From assembly GCF_023674425.1 (NCBI RefSeq), contig NZ_CP098401.1, forward strand, positions 1,426,001 through 1,490,000: a stretch of DNA of 64,000 nt, in the 5' to 3' direction. The translations under genes were made by a program, and so were the position numbers. Below the pieces are notes generated by a model that ran no database searches, was not told the DNA's origin, and was given only the letters and a program-made list of their open reading frames with translations. This document shows, one piece after another, positions 27,970 through 37,383 of this stretch. Position 1 is the first letter of the stretch, and each line of letters starts with the position of its first letter. Source of the DNA: Sphingomonas donggukensis (GTDB lineage: Bacteria > Pseudomonadota > Alphaproteobacteria > Sphingomonadales > Sphingomonadaceae).

Positions 27970-28407
27970 CTACCGCCACCGCTCCGCGGCAGCGTCGTCC
28001 GTGCCGCGCGCCTCGACCCAGCGGGCCGCGTCGGCGCGGGTTTCGCGTTTCCAGAAGGGGGCGTCGGTTTTCAGCCGGTCGATCAGATACGCGCACGCAT
28101 CGAGTGCCGCCGAGCGGTGTGGAGCCGCGGTGGCTACAAGGACGATGCGCTCGCCGGGACGCATCGCGCCGACGCGGTGGATGATCGTCGCGGCGGTCAG
28201 CGCGAAGCGGTCGGTCGCCTCCCGCGCCACCGCCTCCAGCGCGGCTTCGGTCATGCCGGGGTAGTGCTCGAGTTCCAGCACCGCCACGCCGTCGTCGGCG
28301 CGGACGAGGCCGGTGAAGGTCGCGACCGCCCCCGCCCCGTCGCCTTCGACCGCGGCCAGCGCCGCGGCGACGTCGATCGGCTCGCTCTGGACGCCGACGC
28401 GGATCAT
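27970..28407 (-). CDS. moaE: Molybdopterin synthase catalytic subunit
   Basis: Large subunit of molybdopterin synthase; with MoaD it inserts the dithiolene sulfurs into precursor Z. Motifs fit: GAVATFTGLVR, LELEHYPGM, HRVGAMRPGERIVLVATAAPHR and the active-site stretch LKTDAPFWKRE. 145 residues is normal. ATG 28407 overlaps the moaD stop as ATGA, so the two subunits are made together. The rest of the molybdenum-cofactor pathway is not in this window. Confidence 0.94.
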   Translation of the reverse strand: MIRVGVQSEPIDVAAALAAVEGDGAGAVATFTGLVRADDGVAVLELEHYPGMTEAALEAVAREATDRFALTAATIIHRVGAMRPGERIVLVATAAPHRSAALDACAYLIDRLKTDAPFWKRETRADAARWVEARGTDDAAAERWR

Positions 28408-28655
28408 CCGCCGGTCACCGGGGGAAAGATCGCGACTTCGCGCGCGCCGGCCAGCAACGCGTCGAGCGGCACGAACTGCTGGTCGATCGCCGCGCGCAAC
28501 CGGGTGCGGTCGGCGAAGGCGGTGGCGTGGGGCACGCTGTCACGCGCAAGCCAGTCCAGCAGTTCGGTAACCGTAGTAACGTCCGCAGGAGGCGCCACGT
28601 TCTCGCTGCCCTTCCCGACCGCCTCGCGCACCCAGGCGAAATACAGGACGTCCAT
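28404..28655 (-). CDS. moaD: Molybdopterin synthase sulfur carrier subunit
   Basis: Ubiquitin-like carrier, 83 residues, ending VAIFPPVTGG, with the C-terminal Gly-Gly that is thiocarboxylated by MoeB. The N-terminal strand MDVLYFAWVREAVG is typical. It overlaps moaE by 4 bp downstream. Its first base is shared with the end of pgsA (28655), so pgsA-moaD-moaE form one unit. Confidence 0.93.
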   Translation of the reverse strand: MDVLYFAWVREAVGKGSENVAPPADVTTVTELLDWLARDSVPHATAFADRTRLRAAIDQQFVPLDALLAGAREVAIFPPVTGG

Positions 28656-29224
28656 CAGCTATCCATGTGCTTCAGGCCGATGCGCAGATAGTCCCAGCCG
28701 GTGACAAGGGTCAGCACGGCGGCGCCCCAAAGCGCAAACAGGCCGGTCAGCTTCACGAACGCCAGTCCTGGCAGCGCGCCGGCCAGGATCAGCGCGCCGA
28801 GCGCGACCAGTTGCAGTGTCGTCTTCCACTTCGCCAGCCGCGAGACCGGGATCGACACCTGGATGCCGCCCAGGAATTCGCGCAGGCCCGACACCATGAT
28901 CTCGCGCAGCAGGATCACCATCGCCGGGATCAGATGGACGCCAGTGATGATCGCGCGATCCTCGAACCGGGTGCCCACCAGCATCAGGATCACTGCGGCG
29001 ACCATGATCTTGTCTGCGATCGGATCGAGGAACTGGCCAAGCTTCGACACGGTGCCGCGCGCCCGCGCGACATAGCCGTCGAAATAATCGGTCAGCCCCA
29101 TCAGGCAGTAGAGCGCGAACGCCAGCGCATAGCCCACCTCCCACTGCGGCCACCACAGCAGCGCGACCAGCAGCGGCACCGCGACGATCCGCGACAAGGT
29201 CAGCACGTTGGGAAGAGTGAGCAT
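28655..29224 (-). CDS. pgsA: CDP-diacylglycerol--glycerol-3-phosphate 3-phosphatidyltransferase
   Basis: Makes phosphatidylglycerophosphate, the committed step to phosphatidylglycerol and cardiolipin. The CDP-alcohol phosphotransferase motif D-x2-DG-x2-AR-x8-G-x3-D-x3-D is seen in LTDYFDGYVARARG and QFLDPIADK. It starts MLTLPNVLTLSRI, the usual N-terminus. 189 residues with several membrane helices. It is first in the pgsA-moaD-moaE unit and divergent from the MFS gene, whose relatives flip lysophospholipids. Confidence 0.94.
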   Translation of the reverse strand: MLTLPNVLTLSRIVAVPLLVALLWWPQWEVGYALAFALYCLMGLTDYFDGYVARARGTVSKLGQFLDPIADKIMVAAVILMLVGTRFEDRAIITGVHLIPAMVILLREIMVSGLREFLGGIQVSIPVSRLAKWKTTLQLVALGALILAGALPGLAFVKLTGLFALWGAAVLTLVTGWDYLRIGLKHMDS

Positions 29225-29372
29225 CGTTGGCCGGGCTTACGGTCCGCACCGGAAAACGGCAATGGCCGCGCGCGTCGCGACGCCGCGGAGGCGCGCAGAA
29301 ACATGCGTTGCCGCAACCCTTTCCGATCCGCTATGCCCCTGGCCTTCGACAACGGCCGAGGCGCCAGTTCTC

Positions 29373-30662
29373 ATGATCAGCGCCCTCGGGCTTCTCAAGG
29401 AGCGGCGATTCCTGCCGCTGTTCGTCACCCAGTTCCTCGGCGCCTTCAACGACAATCTGTTCAAGACCGCGATGGTCCTGTTCGCCACCTATCAGGTGTT
29501 CAACGATCCCGCGCTCGAACAGCATTTCAACGCGCTGGCGACCGGCCTCGCCATCCTGCCGTTCTTCCTGCTCTCGGCGCTTTCGGGGCAATTGGCCGAC
29601 ACGTTCGACAAGTCGCGAATCATCCGCATCGTCAAGACGGTCGAAATCTTCATCATGGTGTTCGGCGCCGCCGGGCTGCTGGCGGCGAAGGCGGGCTATA
29701 CCAGCGTCGGCATCGGCATGATGCTGGGCGCGGTGCTGATGCTGGGTACCCATTCGACGTTCTTCGGGCCGATCAAATACGCGATCCTGCCGCAGCATCT
29801 GCAGGACGAGGAAGTGCTGGGCGGTACCGGCCTGGTCGAGGCGGCGACGTATCTGTCGATCCTCGCCGGCACGATCCTGGCGGGCTATGTCGCTGTCGAG
29901 GTCGCGGCGGGGCTGGTCGTCATCGTCGCGCTGATCGGCTGGTTCGCCGGGCGGATGGTGCCCCCGGCGCCAAGGATGGGGCCGAAGCTGAAGATCAACT
30001 ACAATCCGTTCACGTCGTCGTGGCGGTTGATTTCGGCGACGATGCACATCCCGCGGCTTTTCCTGGCGATCTGCGCGATCAGCTTCTTCTGGACGATCGG
30101 GTCGGTGCTGATCATCATTTTCCCGGCGCTGGTGAAGAACGTGCTGACCGCCGACGAGCAGGTCGCGAGCCTGACGATCGCGGTATTCTCGGTCGGGGTG
30201 GCGATCGGCTCGGTGGCGATCAATGCCATGCTGAAGGGCAAGGTATCGGCGCGCTATTCGCCCGTCGCGGTGCTCGCGATGGCGGTGTGCGTCGTCGCCT
30301 TCTCGTTCGAGGCGCGCGGCTTCACCCCGGCGCCGACAGGCACGCTGTACGGTGTCGGCGACTTCCTGACGCACCCGCAATCGCTGGTCGTGATGGCGAC
30401 CCTGCTGGCGATCGCGATCACGGGCGGCATCTTCGTCGTGCCGCTCTATGCGTTTCTGACGACGACGGTCACCAAGGATCAGACCGCGCGCACGGTCGCG
30501 GCCAACAACGTCGTCAATTCGGGCGCGATGACGATCGGATCGATCGCCGTCATCGTCATCACCGGCTTGGGCGTCACGCCGGAAAACATGCTGCTGCTGG
30601 TCGCCGCGATGTGCGTCGCGTCGGCGTGGCTGGCGCAAAAGCTGCACCGCGCCTGCGACTGA
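29373..30662 (+). CDS. MFS transporter, LplT-like (lysophospholipid transporter type)
   Basis: 429 residues with about 12 membrane helices. The N-terminus FLPLFVTQFLGAFNDNLFK is the hallmark of the LplT/Aas-type MFS group. HSTFFGPIKYAILPQHL, EATYLSILAGTILAG and VKNVLTADEQVAS also fit that group. In many bacteria this module is fused or adjacent to acyltransferases that repair lysophospholipids; here it stands alone, opposite pgsA. ATG 29373 is the first start that keeps the FNDN motif at its usual distance; the open frame upstream to 29208 is not protein-like. Confidence 0.85.
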   Translation: MISALGLLKERRFLPLFVTQFLGAFNDNLFKTAMVLFATYQVFNDPALEQHFNALATGLAILPFFLLSALSGQLADTFDKSRIIRIVKTVEIFIMVFGAAGLLAAKAGYTSVGIGMMLGAVLMLGTHSTFFGPIKYAILPQHLQDEEVLGGTGLVEAATYLSILAGTILAGYVAVEVAAGLVVIVALIGWFAGRMVPPAPRMGPKLKINYNPFTSSWRLISATMHIPRLFLAICAISFFWTIGSVLIIIFPALVKNVLTADEQVASLTIAVFSVGVAIGSVAINAMLKGKVSARYSPVAVLAMAVCVVAFSFEARGFTPAPTGTLYGVGDFLTHPQSLVVMATLLAIAITGGIFVVPLYAFLTTTVTKDQTARTVAANNVVNSGAMTIGSIAVIVITGLGVTPENMLLLVAAMCVASAWLAQKLHRACD

Positions 30663-30680
30663 GCGCGGCGCACGTCTGCG

Positions 30681-30848
30681 TCAGATCAGGAACGTGTAGA
30701 AGCAGATGAAAAAGGCGGTGAAGCTCAGCGCGAACAGCTTCAGGTCGCTGTCCTGATCCGCGACCTCCACGGTGCGCAGTTTCGGCAGCGACTGGCGGAA
30801 CGGATGCCGCCGGGCTTCGTCGGTCAGGACCAGGTAGCGTCTCTTCAT
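30681..30848 (-). CDS. 55-residue single-pass membrane protein
   Basis: A short gene: ATG 30848 to TGA 30681. The first 35 residues are polar and basic (MKRRYLVLTDEARRHPFRQS), and the end is one hydrophobic helix (LFALSFTAFFICFYTFLI) that finishes at the stop. The layout suggests a tail-anchored small membrane protein with its N-terminus in the cytoplasm. Codon use is like the neighbours. It lies tail-to-tail with the MFS gene, 18 bp away. No strong ribosome site is visible. Function unknown. Confidence 0.6.
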   Translation of the reverse strand: MKRRYLVLTDEARRHPFRQSLPKLRTVEVADQDSDLKLFALSFTAFFICFYTFLI

Positions 30849-31010
30849 GGCGATCGATTAACGCGCCGGTTACCAATTCGTCACCGTCAACAATCGGTTA
30901 ACCGCCGTCCCGTCGCGAGACGCCGCGTGGTTACCCGCGCCCTCGCCCGCGTACAGCGGCAGCGCCCCTTCCCCTTGCGACGAGCGCCCGGACGCGATAT
31001 GCCGTGATTC

Positions 31011-31024
31011 TGATACCGGTGTCA
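31011..31024. promoter_or_regulatory. Operator-like palindrome TGATACCGGTGTCA before pectinesterase
   Basis: A 14-base near-palindrome centred on CCGG, differing from a perfect TGACACCGGTGTCA at one position, 66 bases before the pectinesterase start. The form is that of a LacI/GalR-family operator. Related sites are TGACACCGGTGCAC at 31119-31132 and GGAAACCGGTGTCA at 38256-38269, at the other end of the locus. No LacI-family gene is in the window. Confidence 0.5.
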
Positions 31025-31089
31025 TAACATCGGAAGCGGAGCTGCGGGGCGCAAAAGACGCACCGGCTTCGAAACGGGGGAGGACGGAG

Positions 31090-32190
31090 TTGGGAGCCGC
31101 GTGCGCCCGCCATCGCGATGACACCGGTGCACCAGGCCACGGCCCGGTCGATCGCCGGCGCGCGCTTGCGATCGGGGCTGCCGGGCTTTGCTGCCTGACC
31201 GTCCCGGCACAGGCGGCAACCCGCGCGGAGATCATTGTGTCAATCCGGCCCGGCATCGGCCATGTGGCATCCCTGTCTGCGGCGATCAACATGGCGCGGC
31301 AGCTCGGGCGCCCGGCCACCATCCGCCTGACCGCCGGCGTCTGGCGCGAGAAGCCGGTCGTGGACGTCCCCGACCTGACGATCGTCGGCGATGGAGCGAC
31401 GAGCGTGCTGACCTTTGGCGCGGCCGCGGGGCTTCGCCGCCCCGACGGCACGCGCTGGGGCACCGGCGGATCGGCGACGCTGACGGTAGCGGCCCCGGGC
31501 GTGACGCTGCGCAACCTGACGATCCGCAACGATTTCGACTATCTTTCCGACCTCAGCAGCGGCGCGTCGGGCGGGGCGCAGGCGGTCGCGCTGTCGCTGG
31601 CGGCGGGGGCCGACCGCAGCGTCGTGCGCGACTGCGCGATCGAGGGATATCAGGACACTCTGTACGTGCGCGAAGGGCGCGCGTGGTTCGAGGATTGCCG
31701 CATCCTCGGCGGGACCGATTTCATCTTCGGCGGCGCCGCCGCGCGGTTCGAGGATTGCACGATCGTCAGCCGCGCCATCCCGGGGCCGATCGCGGGCTTC
31801 GTCGCCGCGCCGAGTACGCCCGCCGTCCAGCCGGTCGGGCTGGTGTTCCACCGCTGCCGGCTGGAGCGCGAGCGCGGTCTTGCCGACGGCACCGTATTTC
31901 TGGGGCGTCCGTGGCGCGCGGGTGGCAACATGGCGCTGACCGGGGCCGCCGCCTTCATCGATTGCCGGATGGACGCGCACATCGCGCGGTCGGGGTGGAC
32001 GGCGATGGGCTACACCGCGCCGGACGGACGCCGCACGGAACTGACGCCGCAGGAGGCGCGGCTGGTCGAGCATGGCAGCCGCGGCCCCGGCGCTGCGCCC
32101 GCCGCCGACACCCGGCGCATGATCGACCGCGCCGCCGCCGCTGCGCTGCTGCAGGCAACCGACATCACGAATTGGCGACCGCGCGGATGA
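31090..32190 (+). CDS. Pectin methylesterase (carbohydrate esterase family 8)
   Basis: Removes methyl esters from pectin homogalacturonan in the periplasm or outside. It starts with TTG 31090 behind a strong GGGAGGA site; no in-frame ATG or GTG lies before the signal. DRRRALAIGAAGLCCLTVP followed by AQA looks like a Tat-type signal. Right-handed beta-helix enzyme motifs are GYQDTLYVREGRAWFEDC (catalytic Asp189), GGTDFIFG (Asp210) and FLGRPWRAGG (Arg/Trp site). 366 residues. It starts the cluster with the TonB receptor, GH43 and CE12 genes and lies just after the operator-like site. Confidence 0.9.
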   Translation: MGAACARHRDDTGAPGHGPVDRRRALAIGAAGLCCLTVPAQAATRAEIIVSIRPGIGHVASLSAAINMARQLGRPATIRLTAGVWREKPVVDVPDLTIVGDGATSVLTFGAAAGLRRPDGTRWGTGGSATLTVAAPGVTLRNLTIRNDFDYLSDLSSGASGGAQAVALSLAAGADRSVVRDCAIEGYQDTLYVREGRAWFEDCRILGGTDFIFGGAAARFEDCTIVSRAIPGPIAGFVAAPSTPAVQPVGLVFHRCRLERERGLADGTVFLGRPWRAGGNMALTGAAAFIDCRMDAHIARSGWTAMGYTAPDGRRTELTPQEARLVEHGSRGPGAAPAADTRRMIDRAAAAALLQATDITNWRPRG

Positions 32191-32227
32191 CGCGGCGCCT
32201 GGGGAAATCTTGGGAGGGATGATTGCG

Positions 32228-35200
32228 ATGAAGACCACACGACAGGCGCTGCACGGCGCGACGGCATCGACGCTGGCGATGGCGGTCGCGGCGCTGATCG
32301 GCGCGACGCCGGCGCTGGCGCAGGACGCGTCGAACCCGCCGCAGCGCCCGGCCACGCCCAACAACGCGCCGCAGCCATCGGTCGATTCGAACCAGATCGC
32401 CCCCGGTGCCGAGCCGACCCCGCAGAACGAAACCGCAACCGCCGCCCCCGACGCAGCGGACGGCGACATCGTCGTCACCGGATACCGCGCCGCCCTGCAA
32501 AGCGCGATATCGACCAAGCGCGAATCGATCGTGCAGGTCGATGCGATCAATGCAGAGGACATCGCCGACTTCCCCGACACCAACCTGGCGGAGTCGCTGC
32601 AGCGCCTGCCGGGCGTGTCGATCGACCGCGACAATGGCGAGGGCCGCGGCATCACCGTCCGCGGCCTCGGCGGCGATTTCAACCGTACCCGCCTGAACGG
32701 GCTGGAGGCGCTGGCGACCGCAGGGTCGAACGATGCGGGGACCAGCCCGAACCGCAGCCGCAGTTTCGACTACAACACGTTCGCATCCGAGCTGTTCAGT
32801 TCGCTGAAGGTGCAGAAGACCCCGTCCGCCGAAACCGATGAAGGCTCGCTCGGCGCGACCATCGACCTGCAGACCGGGCGTCCGTTCGACTACAAGAAGA
32901 CGACCTTCGCGCTCTCGACCGAGGGCAGCTATCAGCAGAACAGCAAGAAATGGTCGCCGCGCATCGCCGGCCTCGCCTCCACCCGCTTTTTGAACGGCGA
33001 CATGGGCATCCTGATCTCGGGCGCCTATTCGAAGTCGGAAAATTCGCTCGACCAGTATTTCCGCCAGCCGGGCCAGTCGGACTATCTCTACCGCGGCACG
33101 CAGTGGGCCGGGAACGAGAACCCGCAGCGCGCCGGCTTCTCCGCGCCCGCCGGCACGACCTTCGGCACCGCGATCACCAATCCCGAAGCGATCGCGGCGC
33201 AGACCGGATCGGACCCGACCGCCTATGCGAAGCTGTATCCGGGCGCGCCGTACAACACCGCGGGGCGCTTCGATGATTCGCTGGTGCGGATCCCGGCGCT
33301 CGCGACGTTGCAGCAGCAGGATGTGAAGAACGAGCGGATCGGCATCACCGGTTCGTACCAGTGGCAGATCAGCAACCGCACCCTGCTATCGATCGACGGC
33401 GCCTATTCGCGCTTCAAGAACCGGTCGACCAACAACCAGATTTCCTCGGTCGGCCTGAACCGCAACAACACCAACGCCACCTACAACACCGCGTCGAACA
33501 CGCTGACGCCGTCCGCGGCGCGCGCGCTGTATCCCGGGCTGTGCGTGCCCAATGCCGGCAGCGACATCGTGCCCGCACAGGATTGCGGGAGCCAGCTGTA
33601 CGGCACGACCCCGGCCTTCGCGACGGCGCTCAACAGCGCGAACGTGCTGGTGCCGTCCGTCCTCGCGCCGTCGGCAGTCACGCCGGGCGCGGTGGCGGCA
33701 AACGACCCGGCGACCGCCAACATCTTCTCGGTCAATCCGTTCAACCTCGATCCCTATGACTATTATAACAACCCCAATTCGGTCGGGTACATCGCGTCGA
33801 CCAACCGGCTGGCGTTCCGCGGGCAGCTGATCGGGCGGCCGGCGGTCGACGTGCTCGATGCGAACGTCACCAACGGCGTCGCCGACTATCTGGTGCTCCG
33901 CAACGTCGACTTCCGCTCGGCCGCAGACCAAAGCGAATACACGACCGAGTTCCGTCAGGTGTCGATCAACCTGGCGCACGAGTTCACCGACAATTTCAAG
34001 GCGGTGTTCATCGGCGGCGGATCGCAGTCGACCAACGATACGCAAGGCCTGCTGGTCGAGTTCAACCGCATGGATAGCCCGGGCAGCTTCGTCTATGACG
34101 AGCGCGGTGACGGGGCGATGCCCAAGATCGATTTCGGCTTCGACGCCGCCGATCCGGCCAGCTGGCAGACGGTCAAGGGTTTCTCCGCGATCCGCCATTA
34201 TGTCCGCAAGGTGAAAAACACCTACAAGCAGGCGAAGATCGATTTCGACTGGCAGGTGAACGACGAATTCAACCTGGGCTTCGGCGGCAACTATCGCGAG
34301 TTCGGGTTCGAGACGTCGCTGGCCGAGCGCAACAACGACCTGCTCAATCCGACACTGAGGGAAGCCGGCGCCACGGTCGCCTCGGTCAGCAAGACGATCG
34401 ACTTCGGCCAGGGCCTGACCCTGCCCGAGGGGACCGCGACCAGCTTCCTGGTGCCGACGATCGCGGGTTTCCAGAACCTGTTCGACTTCACCTGCAACTG
34501 CGTCAACAAATGGGGCGACTGGCGCCTGACGACGCGGCGCAACGGCGGTCGCGAGAATTTTTCGGTGACCGAAAAGGACACCGGATTCTATTTCCAGGCA
34601 GACTGGAACACGATGCTGTTCGGGCGTCCGTTCCGCGGCAACGCGGGCACGCGCGTCGCGATCACCGACGTCACCTCGAACGGCACCACGACCGCGGGCC
34701 GTCCGATCGTCGGCACGAACCGCTACACCGATTACCTGCCGTCGATGAACCTGGTGTACGAGCCGATCGACAATGTGATCGTCCGTTTCGCCGCGTCGAA
34801 GGTGATGGCGCGTCCGCTGCTGGGCAATCTGTCGCCGACGATCACCGCCCTGTCGGTCCCGAACGACGGCAGCACGGTCGGCGCCTCGCTGACGGTGGGT
34901 AACCCCAAGCTGAAACCGTTCCGCTCGACCAACCTCGACGCCAGCTTCGAATGGTATTTCGCGCGCGGCGGGCTGTTCTCGGTCGCGCTGTTCCAGAAGG
35001 ATATCGAAAGCTTCCCGCAGACGATCCTGTTCACCGGACCGCTCAGCAACTTCGCCGATGCCGCGACTGTGGCGGCGATCACCGCGCAGTTCACCAACGC
35101 CAACCAGATCGCGTATCTGAACAACAACGGCCCGTTCACCGCGCGCCAGTTCCAGGATGCACCGGGCGGCTATCTGCGCGGGATCGAGCTCAGCTATCAG

Positions 35201-35755
35201 CAGAACTTCACATTCCTGCCGTGGATCTTCCGCAACCTGGGCGCGCAGCTGAACTATACGTACATCAAGTCCGAGCTGAACTATATCCTCGACCCCGGCA
35301 CCCAGTCGGCAGCGGGCGTGCAGCTGACCCCGCAGATTCTGGGCAAGGCGCCGTTCGTGGGCGTATCGCCGCAGGCAATCAACGCGACTTTGTTCTACGA
35401 AACCAAGAAGCTGCGTGCGCGCGTTTCGGGGGCGTATCGTAAAGGATACAGCACCGCCTACCCGATTGCGGCGGGGCCGTGCGCACCGGGCCTGACCAAC
35501 AGCCCCGCCAACCCGTCGGTCGCCGGGGTCGAGTGCAACGGCCCGCTCGTCAACGACTTCGTCTATTCGAAGGCGACGACGAACATCGACGCGTCGGTCA
35601 GCTACAAGTTTACCAACTGGTTCTCGGTGACGGCGGAGGGGTTGAACCTGACCAACCAGACGACCAATCGCTTTGCCTATCAGGAGAATCCGGTCGTGAC
35701 CCAATATGCGAGCTCGGGCCCGATCTACCGCGTCGGCGCGCGGTTCAAGTTCTGA
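32228..35755 (+). CDS. TonB-dependent receptor, TonB-Xanth-Caul (TIGR01782) type
   Basis: Large outer-membrane receptor of 1175 residues. A signal peptide ends at PALAQ. An extended linker is followed by the TonB box DIVVTGYRAALQSAI and the plug (FPDTNLAESLQRLPGVSIDRD; VRGLGGDFNRTRLNG). A long barrel ends in VGARFKF with the terminal Phe needed for outer-membrane insertion. The QSAI..KR and ESLQRLPGVSI patterns are those of the TIGR01782 group, which take up plant polysaccharide fragments. ATG 32228 is 10 bases after GGAGG; ATG 32219 is too close. Its place between a pectinesterase and GH43 makes pectin oligosaccharides the likely cargo. Confidence 0.94.
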   Translation: MKTTRQALHGATASTLAMAVAALIGATPALAQDASNPPQRPATPNNAPQPSVDSNQIAPGAEPTPQNETATAAPDAADGDIVVTGYRAALQSAISTKRESIVQVDAINAEDIADFPDTNLAESLQRLPGVSIDRDNGEGRGITVRGLGGDFNRTRLNGLEALATAGSNDAGTSPNRSRSFDYNTFASELFSSLKVQKTPSAETDEGSLGATIDLQTGRPFDYKKTTFALSTEGSYQQNSKKWSPRIAGLASTRFLNGDMGILISGAYSKSENSLDQYFRQPGQSDYLYRGTQWAGNENPQRAGFSAPAGTTFGTAITNPEAIAAQTGSDPTAYAKLYPGAPYNTAGRFDDSLVRIPALATLQQQDVKNERIGITGSYQWQISNRTLLSIDGAYSRFKNRSTNNQISSVGLNRNNTNATYNTASNTLTPSAARALYPGLCVPNAGSDIVPAQDCGSQLYGTTPAFATALNSANVLVPSVLAPSAVTPGAVAANDPATANIFSVNPFNLDPYDYYNNPNSVGYIASTNRLAFRGQLIGRPAVDVLDANVTNGVADYLVLRNVDFRSAADQSEYTTEFRQVSINLAHEFTDNFKAVFIGGGSQSTNDTQGLLVEFNRMDSPGSFVYDERGDGAMPKIDFGFDAADPASWQTVKGFSAIRHYVRKVKNTYKQAKIDFDWQVNDEFNLGFGGNYREFGFETSLAERNNDLLNPTLREAGATVASVSKTIDFGQGLTLPEGTATSFLVPTIAGFQNLFDFTCNCVNKWGDWRLTTRRNGGRENFSVTEKDTGFYFQADWNTMLFGRPFRGNAGTRVAITDVTSNGTTTAGRPIVGTNRYTDYLPSMNLVYEPIDNVIVRFAASKVMARPLLGNLSPTITALSVPNDGSTVGASLTVGNPKLKPFRSTNLDASFEWYFARGGLFSVALFQKDIESFPQTILFTGPLSNFADAATVAAITAQFTNANQIAYLNNNGPFTARQFQDAPGGYLRGIELSYQQNFTFLPWIFRNLGAQLNYTYIKSELNYILDPGTQSAAGVQLTPQILGKAPFVGVSPQAINATLFYETKKLRARVSGAYRKGYSTAYPIAAGPCAPGLTNSPANPSVAGVECNGPLVNDFVYSKATTNIDASVSYKFTNWFSVTAEGLNLTNQTTNRFAYQENPVVTQYASSGPIYRVGARFKF

Positions 35756-35757
35756 CC

Positions 35758-37383
35758 GTGGCGCGGCGGGACGGCGAGATCGCGCTGACGCGGCGCGAGG
35801 CATTCGGGGCGACGGCAGCGGTGGCGCTGACCGCCGCCCTGCCGCCTGTCCCCGCCGCGGCAGCGGCACCGGCCCGGCGCGCACCCGTGCTCGACTGGAA
35901 ACGCGGGTACGACAACCAACGCATCGCCGACCTGGGCGACGGCCGCTTCCTCAACCCGCTGATGGCCGGCGACCATCCCGACCCGACGATCCTGAAGGAC
36001 GGGGCGGACTATTACATGACCTTCTCGACCTTCGATTCATATCCGGGGCTGGTCATCTGGCATTCGCGCGATCTGGTGAACTGGACGCCGATCACCGCTG
36101 CCCTCACACAGAATATCGGGTCGGTGTGGGCGCCCGAACTCGCCAAGCACGGCGGGCGCTATTTCCTGTACATCCCGGTGAAGGCGTCGCCGAACACGAT
36201 TTACGTAATCTGGGCCGACCGGATCGAGGGGCCGTGGAGCGCGCCGATCGACCTGAAGCTGCCCGCCCACATCGATCCCGGCCATGCGGTGGGCGAGGAC
36301 GGATCGCGCTGGCTGTTCCTGTCGGGCGGGGACCGGGTGCGGCTGTCCGACGACGGCCTGCGCCGCATCGGCGAGCCCGAACATGTGTACGATCCATGGC
36401 GCTACCCCGACAGCTGGGACGTCGAGGGGTTCAGCCCTGAAGGGCCGAAGGTGCTGCGCCACGGCGGCTGGTTCTACCTGATCCTGGCGGTGGGCGGCAC
36501 GGCGGGCCCGCCGACCGGGCACATGGTGATCGCCGCCCGCTCCCGATCGATCCATGGGCCGTGGGTCAACGCGCCGAACAACCCCATCGTCCGCACCACC
36601 GACCTTTCCGAAAACTGGTGGTCGCGCGGCCATGCCACCTTGGTCGAGGGGCCGGCGGGCGACTGGTGGAGCGTTTATCACGGGTACGAAAACGGCTATT
36701 GGACGCTCGGGCGGCAGACGTTGCTCGATCCGGTCGAGTGGACTCCGGACGGCTGGTTCCGGATGACGGGTGGCGATTTGTCGCAGCCGATCGCCAAGCC
36801 CCGGGGCGGCACAAAAATTGCTCCCCACGGCATGGCGCTGTCCGACGATTTCGGCACGCTGGACATCGGGCGCAAGTGGAATTTCTTCAAACCCGCCGCC
36901 GACGAACGATCGCGCGCGAACGTCGTGGGTGGCGCGCTGGTGCTGGCGGCGCGGGGCACCGCCCCCTCCACGTCCTCACCGCTGCTGCTGATCGCGGGCG
37001 ACCGGGGCTACCAGTTCGAATGCGATATCGAGATCGCGCCCGGCGGCACCGCGGGGCTGATCCTGTTCTACGACGAGAAGCTCTATTGCGGCCTGGGCTT
37101 CGACGAAAAGCGATTCGTCACCCACCAATATGGCATCGAGCGCGGGCGCCCGGCCAATCCCAACGGCCGGCGCATGCGGATGCGCGTGACGAACAACCGC
37201 CACATCGTCAGCTATCACACATCGACCGACGGCGGCGTCAGCTGGACGCGGTTCGACCGGGGGATGGAAGTGTCGGGCTATCACCACAATGTCCGCGGCG
37301 GCTTCCTGATGCTGCGGCCCGGGCTCTATTCGGCAGGAACGGGCGCGGCGACGTTCCGCGACTTCCGCTACCGCGCGTTGTAG
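35758..37383 (+). CDS. Glycoside hydrolase family 43 protein with C-terminal sandwich domain
   Basis: Exported glycosidase, 541 residues from GTG 35758, two bases after the receptor stop. TRREAFGATAAVALTAALPP resembles a Tat signal. The five-bladed propeller begins with FLNPLMAGDHPDPTILKDG (base Asp near residue 75). SVWAPELAKHGGRYFLYIPV follows, and the acid Glu is probably in SPEGPKVLRHGGWFYL (about 228). From about residue 365 a second beta-sandwich domain starts (SDDFGTLDIGRKWNFFKP), as in GH43 xylosidase/arabinofuranosidase types. Arabinan, galactan or xylan side chains are possible; the pectin context favours arabinose or galactose release. Coupled to the receptor. Confidence 0.87.
   Translation: MARRDGEIALTRREAFGATAAVALTAALPPVPAAAAAPARRAPVLDWKRGYDNQRIADLGDGRFLNPLMAGDHPDPTILKDGADYYMTFSTFDSYPGLVIWHSRDLVNWTPITAALTQNIGSVWAPELAKHGGRYFLYIPVKASPNTIYVIWADRIEGPWSAPIDLKLPAHIDPGHAVGEDGSRWLFLSGGDRVRLSDDGLRRIGEPEHVYDPWRYPDSWDVEGFSPEGPKVLRHGGWFYLILAVGGTAGPPTGHMVIAARSRSIHGPWVNAPNNPIVRTTDLSENWWSRGHATLVEGPAGDWWSVYHGYENGYWTLGRQTLLDPVEWTPDGWFRMTGGDLSQPIAKPRGGTKIAPHGMALSDDFGTLDIGRKWNFFKPAADERSRANVVGGALVLAARGTAPSTSSPLLLIAGDRGYQFECDIEIAPGGTAGLILFYDEKLYCGLGFDEKRFVTHQYGIERGRPANPNGRRMRMRVTNNRHIVSYHTSTDGGVSWTRFDRGMEVSGYHHNVRGGFLMLRPGLYSAGTGAATFRDFRYRAL

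Noticed and set aside
33386-35884. 832-codon minus-strand frame opposite the second TonB receptor
   Set aside because: Composition is typical of an antisense frame (Arg/Val/Gly/Glu-rich), and the plus strand carries plug and barrel motifs.
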